From Chlorops oryzae (lineage: Eukaryota > Arthropoda > Insecta > Diptera > Chloropidae): a stretch of 64,000 nt of DNA. The DNA lies in the NCBI GenBank assembly GCA_020466095.1, contig CM035807.1, positions 15,435,485 through 15,499,484 of the forward strand. The letters are read 5' to 3'. The position numbers were made by a program, and so were the translations under genes. Each line of letters begins with the position of its first letter. The stretch's first letter is position 1. Positions 55,420 to 64,000 of this stretch are shown here, one piece after another. Under the pieces are notes generated by a model. The model saw nothing but the letters and a program-made list of their open reading frames with translations. It did not search any database and was not told the origin of the DNA.

Positions 55420-55560
55420 ACTTGTTGACAGCTGTCGGCTAACGTTACCAGGCACAGTATAAGAATAAAAGGGGTTTTTATTTAACAATTCAATCTTTCC
55501 CAAGCCCCTTGTCTAATTTTTTGGCAGCGTATCCTTACGGTTGGCAACAAAACTGAGTTC
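55420..55560 (+). repeat. Possible solo-LTR or retroelement end
   Basis: GTTGACAGCTGTCGGCTAAC is followed by AATAAAAGGGGTTTTTATTT and a CTTTCCCAAGCCCCTTG stretch ending TTTTTTGGCAGCG. The layout resembles an LTR poly(A)/R-U5 region, but I did not find a partner LTR. Confidence 0.25.
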
Positions 55561-57129
55561 AACATAAATTGAGTTAAGCCTTTTCAATTCAAATATTTAC
55601 ATAACAAACTTTAAACTTTAAAAAACTTAACACAAACAACATTATCTCGAGCATAGATAAAGATTTTTTTCGTAAGGTCAAGTTCCTGAGCGGGCTTTGA
55701 AGAGGCACTTCACGTGCTCTTACGATGGATTTATAATTTGTTTTCGCATTTTATGATATCGTATAACATGAAGGTGGGGTTTGTTTTTTGCTTTCTCGTA
55801 AACTTCCCGCTATGCATCTAATGACAATGAAAACGAAACTTCTAGTCAAGAATTATTGATTTATGGTCTTACCATAACCAGATGCTGTTAAATTTATTTA
55901 ATTAGTCAACAATAAATTACTAAGTTTCTTCGGTTCTAGTTTAGCATCTGAAAATTTTGAATGAATTTCAAAAAAAAAAGAGACTGAAGAAATAACAAAA
56001 GATCAAGTTCATTGCAAGAAATGATGGTCAAGTCTGATTATTTTTTCAAAAATGCAAGTTATTGATTTCCTTCGTTTTTTAATGTTGCAATAAAAATTAT
56101 TTTCTTCAATTTTTTTTTTTTTTTCAAAACGATCAACAAAAGATTTGGATCCAGTTCTATGCTAAGATATCAATGTCAATGAACTTTTTTTTTTATAAAC
56201 ACTATTGTCATGGAATCAATTATAAACAAGGTCGGATTAGATAAGATAAGGTTATAGTGTTCTTAAGCATAAGGAATAACTGCTTAAGTTGACACAAGCT
56301 TGAAATGAATTATTAAGTTCCATTGGATTTTGCTCTCGAAAATACCATCGTTTTGGGGAAAACCCCTTAGCTGGATTTTCAACTAACACTGCTTGATTGA
56401 GTTCAATGACTTCATTCGAAGATGTTTAATCACCAGAAAATCTCCACACCGAACATGAACTCGAATTGGTATGTTTTGAAGAGCAATGCAAGCTCAAATA
56501 TCGGAAGCTCGGCTTTGATCTGTCAATGTATCCTTCTACAGAGCATCTTGGTTTCTTATTAAATATATTTACCTTGTAAAGATTCTGGCCTCCAGTTGAT
56601 GTTTTCAATTTCAATAAACCAAGCTGCTGCTCTTGAGTGAAAATTAAATGCTATTGGATTAAATTTTTTTTGAAATATTTTTTCTTCAACGCCACTTTCC
56701 AAATCCTTGTAACCGAAAAACTCTGCGTCGCGGGCATAGATTTTTGTATGAAATAAATTCGGATCTGGATGATAGACAGAGGTCTGTGTATAGGGTCCTT
56801 ATCCAAGCCATAACTTATAACTACCCAGTAAAAAATAAGATTATTCTTTGCTAGTAATGGATTGCTCCATAAATCTCCAATCTTCATGCATTTTGTACTC
56901 CATTTTAGCATTGCATGTCCTTCCAGGGCGAGTAATACTTTTGAGCTCCAATTTCAGATGAAACGGAGTACTCCTTTCGACCTTGAAATGGAGGAAAAGG
57001 GGAGTATCAGCAGAAATTGAGTAATCTTTTTTATCTCCTTAAAGAGCCCATAGGGAGTAATCGATTTTATCCCGAGTAAAAATTTTCGTATTTATTTGGC
57101 ACGGCCGCAACAAGCCCGAATATTTCTCG

Positions 57130-57210
57130 CACTTGATTCCCCCTGTTGTGGGATTTGAACCTCGGAAATTTCCTTTTCTAGTCATGCGCTCATATATCGG
57201 CACTGTGTAT
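57130..57210 (-). repeat. tRNA-like sequence
   Basis: Minus strand GAGGTTCAAATCCCACAAC (T-arm and B-box like), with a weak A box (GCGCATGACTAG). Low information. Confidence 0.3.
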
Positions 57211-57296
57211 GATTTGGTGCCCTGGGCGGCTGCGCCCTCGCTACGCTACTGTTCGATTACTCCATATATGTTTTACTGCCCAGCATGAAAATATAT

Positions 57297-57600
57297 CCAG
57301 CAGGACAAAAACATTAGTGATTTTCACTGGGTCATTGGTGACATTGTCATGCGTGCGCGCGGGTTCGATCCCTGGCTGAGGAAAACAAAAATTGTTAAAA
57401 AAAAAATTTTAAAAATTTTCGAAATATTCAAAGAGAAGACAAAGAGGAGAGTTTTCCACGAAGACAAAGTCAAGGAAGGAAGTCCCTGTGAGTGCGTGTA
57501 CAAGTTTCGTACAAATTGTCCTACGAATTGACATGCATACCACCGGCTCCAAAGTAACCCTGACATCACTGATTTTGTGGGACTTTTCCTGCTGGGAAGG
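57297..57600. mobile_element. Inverted-repeat element with a tRNA-like B box inside
   Basis: The left end CCAGCAGGACAAAAACATTA plus GTGATTTTCACTGGGTC is mirrored by the right end (CCCTGACATCACTGATTTTG then GACTTTTCCTGCTGGG). Just inside the left end lies TCATTGGTGACATTGTCATG and CGGGTTCGATCCCTGG, a tRNA-like A/B box pair. The terminal segment recurs at about 40690-40735. Confidence 0.55.
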
Positions 57601-58075
57601 CAATGTGAGCAATGAAAATAACTTTCAGCTTTAAAGTATGCAACGTATTTTTGTGAGAAGGCTTAAATTTGTCATTTCCAGTGCTTATTTTGCATTTACT
57701 CCCTCACATATAAAATTATATTTATGCCATTTATGCATAGATTTTGAAAACGAATATCTCATTTTTTCCGGTAAAAAACCGACTTTAAATAAAAAAAAAA
57801 ATTGATTCGCTCGCGATCGATTCTTTAGATGCCGATGAAAGGAAGAGTTGGATGAAATTTTCTCTAAAATATATGTGTTCTTTAAAGGTCTTCAGAATAT
57901 TATTTTCTTTGCAGATGTATGTATGAAAAAGATGTTAGAGGAGCTAGTTTTCTCTTATTTAAGGGATAGTTTATTCAAATTCGATGATGCATTGTCGAGT
58001 TCTGCTAGAAAAAGATGCAATACCCCTTCAAAAATTAATATAAAAATGCTTCCAAAAATTTTTTTAAATTTTTTT

Positions 58076-58165
58076 TTCATGTTTAGAAGGCCAACGTCCA
58101 TAAGAAAAGTGCATTTCGAACTCCTGCAAAAACAAAATTAATTATTTGTAAACTAGTGTTATCAT
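58076..58165. mobile_element. Fragment of the CACTAGTTTACA-ended element
   Basis: GTTTAGAAGGCCAACGTCC, AAGAAAAGTGCATTT and TTTGTAAACTAGTGTTA match the right part of the element at 62125-62433. Confidence 0.5.
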
Positions 58166-58429
58166 AAAAACTTTATAGAACATGGACCAGTGAAACCCAC
58201 TGTTGTCAATTTATGGGATTCTTCCCTAAATTACTGGATTATCATAATCCTTAGGGATGAATTAAGAAAGAAATACCTTTAGGAACATTTATTAAGGATC
58301 CAGTTTTTGTTTTTAGAACGCTCTCCGTGTGTACAAAGTACATTAAAATGAGAAGAGAGCCAAGCTTAATTTTCAATAAAAGGAGATTTTTTTTATTTTT
58401 TATTATTCCTTGACAAATTGTACAAGTTA

Positions 58430-58866
58430 TCGCTCCGAATCGAAGCATAGGGCGGATTCCGTTTCTTGGGTAGTTAAATTTTGTGGTCGGGGTACCAACC
58501 CAACGCAACCTACTGTACGTCAATAGGCACCGTACTGGTGACCAAAGTCTTTTGGGATCCAGTCAGCCCCTGTTTTATCACGTTTATAGAGCGACCCGCT
58601 TGTATCAAGACCGACGGCCGCCTTCAGTCGCACTAATATAGTGAACAGACGCTGAGTTTAATTTTGTGGTCAGTTCTTCCGCCATCAGTGTCCTTTCCGC
58701 CGTTGACCGCCACGTTGTGGATTGTGCTTAGTTTCAGTGCTCCCCCTCGACCTTACCGGCATGGGAGGCCCTGCCAGTAGCTATGCTACCGCCGGCATCG
58801 CTCTTGGGTTCATCGCCCCTACTTAGCCCCCTCACCACGCCAAGGTGACAATCCCCGAGGAGGAAA
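58430..58866. mobile_element. GC-rich block, probable retroelement fragment
   Basis: About 430 bases distinctly richer in G and C than its surroundings, with GGAGGCCCTGCCAGTAGC, GCTACCGCCGGCATCG and CCAAGGTGACAATCCCCGAG. No long ORF. The base composition and the abrupt edges suggest an inserted fragment, perhaps the 5' region of a non-LTR element in minus orientation. Confidence 0.4.
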
Positions 58867-58960
58867 AAAGGAGATTTTAAGCATTTCAAATTAAATCGTT
58901 GAATTGCTTACCGCTCTTTCCATTGCCTTCCAAGGCTTTCACAAATGACATTTCTATATG

Positions 58961-58971
58961 TTTATTTTATT
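58961..58971 (-). promoter_or_regulatory. Candidate poly(A) signals of the PRPSAP-type gene
   Basis: Two overlapping TTTATT words on plus (AATAAA on minus) about 800 bases beyond the stop at 59764. The gap would be the 3' UTR, which looks unique rather than repetitive. Confidence 0.3.
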
Positions 58972-59763
58972 TTACTACAAATTGATTTCATATTTGAAGA
59001 TATTTAAATTTTTGTGTTATATACAATTTAAAATGTGGACAATAAAAATATCATCTGCTTGTTAATTCTTTACTTCACTTTGGTACTTTATAAACAAAAT
59101 TTAATTGAGCTCCGATTCCATTCTCCAAAGAAAGAAAAACTAAAAAATCTTTAAAAATTATTCAAAGGAAAAACAAAAAGAAATTCTTCAAAGAAATAAT
59201 TAGATATATTTTAAACAAATTACAATTTTCATGTATTGTAAAAACAATTTTCAATAACTTAAATATTGCGAGGCGAAATTAAGAAATAGACTATACTTTA
59301 AATAATTTTACGCAATTTAAACATTAATCATGTCTCAAAAAAAACAATTAAACGAAATATGACAAGGACTTGAGTCCGTTAACACATAACTCAGCATTAC
59401 TTAAGAAATTCAATTAAGTTCTCTGTAAATTACGTCTTAACTAACTAAAGCCCAAGGTGCATGTTTACTAGGAAAAAACTAAAAATCAAAATAATAACAA
59501 CGAAAAATGTAGACCATACAGGCTGCTATTCCAATTTGATCCATTGTTTTTTTACAATAGAACCATTCTTTTAACAAAAATCGATTGAATCAAATATCAT
59601 ATTGTGCTATTCTAATAAAAAAAAAAAAAAAAACAAAAAAAATTAATGAAATATGAAAAACTATTAAACCTTGAAACGAAAAGCTTTCACAAAATTAACC
59701 AAAAGAAAAAATACTTTAACGACTTTACGCTTATTTCAAAAAAATAACAAAATCCCTGCGAGC

Positions 59764-62700
59764 TTAATCCTCTAAAGTTACATTTCGGAAAAGATATGAC
59801 ATGGATTCCTTGTTGTGTATGCGACGAATAGCTTCTGCGATAAGTATAGAAATATCAATGGTTTTGATTTTGTGGCATTGCAGCTTTTGAATTTCGTGCG
59901 GAATGGTATTGGTGACCACGACCTGAAAGAGTAATTTCAATTTATAATAGAATCGCATTGATAACATATGTTCCTTACCTCGTCGATCGGTGATTCATCG
60001 ATGAGACGTGGAGCATCCGAACTCAAAAGACCGTGTGTGGCCAGCACATAAATTTTGCAAGCACCATTCTCCTTGAGTACTTCCGCTGCGGCGACGAATG
60101 ATTGAACGTCATCGATTAAATCGTCCTTTAATAAAAATAAAAAAATATTAAAATAAATTCAAATAGCTTTTTAGAACGAATTTCCGCTGATTTCGAAAAG
60201 TTTCAAGGGAAGGGTGTTGTCGAATTTCGAAATACTTTATTGAAACCCCTCAACAAAATCCATCGAAAATTCTATCGAAGCTAAATATTTTTAATCTCTG
60301 ATTCCCAAATCTCTCTAATTCCAAATTTTCCGCATTTTCGTTTTTCTTAATAAATTTCTACGTACCACCATAATAGCGATGCGTCCATTGACATCACCAA
60401 CAAGATTTATGGGCGGCTTAACTTTGGGCGGATGCTCTGGAACTCCTACTGAAACGCTTATGGTACGTTGTCGGGTGGTTCCACTGCATTTGGTTGCCAT
60501 TATACGGTTCATATGTTGTAGGTATGCAAGTCGATTTTGTGTTGTTTTTCAATGGTTTTGACGTGTTTTCATTTATTTTTTGTTTTTTGTTTTTGTGCAT
60601 AAAATTTGAATGAGAAGTAGTTTTAGTGTTATATTTTTTAATTTTTTAAATTTTTTTATTGAATTTTTTTGTTTTACGGTTTCACGCGCGCATTCAAAAT
60701 TTGATGTCGCAATGTCACGTTGTGATGTAGTCACAAAACCAAAAAGAGACATGAATATAAAGAAATACAATTTGTTTTTTCTTCCATTAATTAGATGAAA
60801 AATAATAATACGAACCTAGAGGTCGGTGGTAAGCACATTTCAACTGAATTTCCTATTATATCGCTATACGTACTGAATAACAGATAAAGAAAAATTTTGT
60901 TTGTTTTTCGTTTTTCATATTGGAATTTGGTTTTTTTTTTTTGGTTTGTGTGCCAAATAATACCTACTATCAATTGGTTTTTTAATAAGAGTTTTGCATT
61001 GTTTTATCTTTTTCATTATTTTACGATAATTGCTTACAATCTAGTTATTTTTAAAAGCAAAACTTTTACGAGTAGGAAATAAAGCGAATTCCAAAAAAAA
61101 AAAAAAAAAAAACTACAAAAACATGAATCAAATTTAAATTTTATCACAAAAGGAAGCAATAAGTGTTTACAGGGGTGCGTGTGGTGTTTGCATTCGGGGT
61201 TTTGTTTGGGATTTTCTAATAGGGAAGGACAAATTTTTAGCAACTACATTCGGCATCGCATCGATTCAATGCTTTTTAGTCACTACAAAATAAATTTAGG
61301 ACTAACATAAATAATCTTCATTTGCATTTGCGATCTAATTCCCAATTTACATACACAAATTTTTCTTCCCAAATAGTCGATTAAGTAGGCGAGAACGGGA
61401 AGGGGAAGAGAAGAAATTTCCCCTATCCAATAACTAAAGAATTTCGAAAGAAAATTTTGTGTGTGGAAATCGGGAATAAGCAACTCGATCGCTTTATATC
61501 AGTGATGTGCATAACTAACACATACAAAATTAATCATTTTTTACTATGTATGAAGCATTTCGTTTTATTCGCTTTCAAAATAAATCGTCTGTTGCAAGGT
61601 TGAAATTTTAATTTTTTCAAAAACTCCGAAATAGACTAAATAATATACATTTTTCATACATTTTGGCCGTACTTTTTTTTTTCATAAAAGTTTTATAATA
61701 AAAAATTGGTTTCGATAATAGATATATAGAAATTATTTATTTTAACTTCAAAAACATTACATTCTTCATTAAAACGAACCCAAAAAGTTAAGAAAAGTCA
61801 ATAGTCTCCGTCATGAAAATCTGTTGATAACAACGATAATTGAATGGAAAATGTGTACTTGAAAAAAGGAAAGAAAGTACCTAAAATATCAATCATGGGG
61901 TGTTGCTAGGGGCAACGTGAATTTGTATCGTACACTATCCGTGTGACACTAACACAAATGCCAAAAAATCCCTAGCTTATGAGAGATCATAGGGCCTGCA
62001 CATCACGGCTTTATATACAGAGTTACATAGAATTTTTTTTTGCATTGACCACCTCATTCTTGGGCTGTCTTAATCACCAATAAACCAACTCGATTGCAAA
62101 TCCTTTTGAAAGCCTCAATAGTTACACTAGTTTACAGAATTTTTTACCAGTAGACATTCTAAACACGAAACCAATCAGGCAATACACATGGTTTTCTAAA
62201 ATACCTCTTAGCAGAGGATAAGTTTAAACGGGATTTTAGAAGAGGGCTAAAAATAATTAGCTCTAAAAATACTCAGTTTAGGAGGGAATAAACTAAATAG
62301 GGATAAATTTAAAGGAACTTTAGAAGACCCTGTAAATTTCCTAATTGGTTTCGTGTTTAGAAAACCAAAGTCCTAAGGAAAGTGCATTTAAGACTCTTTG
62401 TTAAATAAAAATTCATTTATATGTAAACTAGTGCTACTAACGAGACTCTGAATTCGCAATATATTTGGAGAGATTTATCTCACACTTTCACTGCTGTAGT
62501 GCTGTATTGAATCAACCAACAAAAGTGCATAACATTTAATATGAAGTAATAAAGTTTAATCCTCAAAGCATTGTAACAAGGATCCCAGTGCTCATGTGTA
62601 CTTCTTGAATTTAAAGGTGTTCATGCTCAGCTTAGCAGTAAGTTGCTATAAATTTTTGCTTAGAAATAATGCAGACATTCACAACGACATTTGTAACGCG

Positions 62701-64000
62701 GAGTTAAGATATTTTTTATAGATTATAGATATTATAGATCTTTTTTGAAAAAAAAAATACAGACTTTCTAGATTCTAACAGAATCCAATTGCTGTTATAA
62801 GTCTCTAAAATTGTATATTCAAAAATAATATCAGCTCTAGATTACATAGAACCTTCTCATATTGATTAGATTCTAATAAAATTTTCTTTTATTTGGACTC
62901 TGATTGACAGCAAAAGGATGATCAATGATTTTTTTTTTTTATTAATTCAAAAGTTTCAAGTTTTCATAATATCAATCAATAAATCATGTGAATATCTCAT
63001 CATTTCTGTGAATGGCAAACAGTCAACCTTTGAATACTGATAAAGTGCTTTTACTACTCGTGTTAAAAATTAATCTCAAGAGGCACTAAAAACAATTTTA
63101 ATGATGCAATGAAAAATGGTCGAAAACAAAGGATTTATAAATTAAAATACTTTGACCGGAAGTAAAAAAAAAAAATCCAAGAATTTTTAATTTAAACAAA
63201 ATTCAACCAATTAAAATGCATGCATTTTAAGAAGGCAATTCTTTTTTTAAGGCATGGCAATGCATGCGTCTTGAAAAGAAAATATCGTAATTCCAACTTA
63301 ATAATTTCGATATTCTTTCATTTTTCAATTAAACAAACAAAAATAATCTTCAAATATTCAGTTTTGTACAGACGTATTGTACAATTTTAAGAATTTTGAA
63401 GTTGAAATGTACCTTTGGAAGAAAAACAAAGAAAAAAATGCAACGAAATGACGTACAAATTGAAAAAAAAAAAAAAGATATCAAGAGGACAAATGAAAAT
63501 TCGTAAAAAAAAAAAAATTTTCAAAAATTGTAGAAAAACATCGTTTTTCAGATTTATGAAGAACTGATTCGAGTGACATTTCGCAAAAATGATTGCGAGT
63601 CGAATGCAAGGATTCAATTTTTGAGAGCCATTAAACCACCATGGGTTCGGCAATAGTATAGAAATTAGAAGAAAATTTTTATGAATAAATGGGAAAGAAT
63701 AGAATGAAAAATAATCGTGTTGAGAGAATACGAAAACGGAATGAACTTAGAATGAAATAGCTTCTTCGACAAGCGTTAAACAAAATGATAGAAATGAACA
63801 AATTTAAGTAGGAAGACATTAGCACAACACACTAATTCAACGAATTCGAGCCCAAAACAATTGTTTAATTTTTTTTGGTCTTTTGTTTTGGCTAAGAAAA
63901 AACTCACCTGACTGGTGGTGGTGAATATCGCCCATCGACTTCATCGCTTTCGGATTCTTTCTGCTCGCCATGAATAACTGCGATACCCAATCGAAGACGT
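59764..64000 (-). CDS. Prpsap: PRPP synthetase-associated protein (PRPSAP type), 3' half
   Basis: This is a catalytically inactive relative of ribose-phosphate pyrophosphokinase that associates with PRPP synthetase in nucleotide synthesis. Minus-strand exons are 64000-63908 (partial; [12 protein letters not shown], ending PPPV plus two bases), 60483-60366, 60125-59979 ([35 protein letters not shown]) and 59922-59764 ([16 protein letters not shown] to [14 protein letters not shown]). Phases agree (2,0,0). [14 protein letters not shown] and the extra loop ending SPPPV point to PRPSAP rather than the catalytic PRPS. The acceptor at 60483 (AAATGCAG) is weak; a second phase-compatible acceptor lies closer. 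The N-terminal half is beyond the window. Confidence 0.9.
60484..63907 (-). other. Intron of the PRPSAP-type gene
   Basis: A 3.4-kb intron with AG|GTGAGT donor. It contains the CACTAGTTTACA-ended foldback at 62125-62433 and AT-rich DNA. No exon was found that would be needed between the flanking exons, because their phases join directly. Confidence 0.7.
62125..62433. mobile_element. Foldback element with CACTAGTTTACA ends
   Basis: CACTAGTTTACAGAA and its inverse TATGTAAACTAGTG are terminal. Inside, TTCTAAACACGAAACCAAT pairs with ATTGGTTTCGTGTTTAGAA, and TTTTAGAAGA-type segments also pair. About 310 bp, no ORF. Related fragments are at 58076 and probably about 33838-34020. Confidence 0.7.

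Larger units (their letters stand above)
46160..59763. other. Gene-poor region between SLC26 gene 3 and the PRPSAP-type gene
   Basis: No supported gene over 13.6 kb. The right-hand side of gene 3 (46160-46600) is probably its leader and promoter. Then come a cluster of tRNA-like sequences (47.06-47.84 kb), unique-looking AT-rich DNA (48.2-51.3 kb), TGATGG and GA simple repeats (51.43-52.35 and 54.25-55.20 kb), foldbacks and retroelement fragments. The largest ORFs here lie in simple repeats. Confidence 0.5.

Noticed and set aside
59764..64000. Catalytic PRPP synthetase (PRPS) identity
   Set aside because: The C-terminal blocks ([28 protein letters not shown]) and the extra loop before KPPINL fit the PRPS-associated protein rather than the enzyme.

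Overview
The window is nuclear DNA of a fly (higher Diptera). The evidence is GT-AG introns in every gene, fly-type tropomodulin exons, insect SLC26 transporters, AT-rich non-coding DNA with long A and T runs, and a very dense population of small palindromic transposons and tRNA-derived repeats. I cannot name the species. Five protein-coding genes are supported, and everything else looks like intron, intergenic DNA or repeats.

Region 1 (about 2.7-16.8 kb, + strand) is tropomodulin (tmod), the cap of actin-filament pointed ends. Six exons encode the N-terminal segment, the tropomyosin/actin-binding region and the leucine-rich-repeat domain. After a single phase-1 donor at 4373 the gene offers several alternative C-terminal exons: at 4445, at 4711, and at 7419 followed by a stop at 10168, 13844 or 16677. 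It is therefore predicted to make several proteins with one actin-capping core and different tails.

Region 2 (about 16.8-26.5 kb) has no recognisable gene. It holds foldback elements, two opposed copies of a CCCAGC-ended element and other interspersed repeats.

Region 3 (26.5-46.2 kb) is a cluster of three SLC26-family anion transporters (SulP plus STAS domains). Two lie on + (26533-30514 and 37504-39879) and one on - (42571-46159), convergent with the second. They share intron positions and phases, so they are local duplicates. The middle copy has lost the first coding intron and has Leu in place of the TM1 Gln thought to line the anion site.

Region 4 (46.2-59.7 kb) is a gene-poor stretch. 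It contains a cluster of tRNA-like sequences, a roughly 900-bp TGATGG-type simple repeat, a roughly 900-bp purine (GA) tract and several mobile-element remnants.

Region 5 (59.8 kb to the right edge, - strand) is the 3' half of a PRPP synthetase-associated protein gene (PRPSAP type), running off the window.

The genes do not form a pathway. The most interesting features are the tmod alternative tails, the divergent middle SLC26 copy, and nested or loop-inverted foldback transposons, including one family that carries a variable 19-bp minisatellite.
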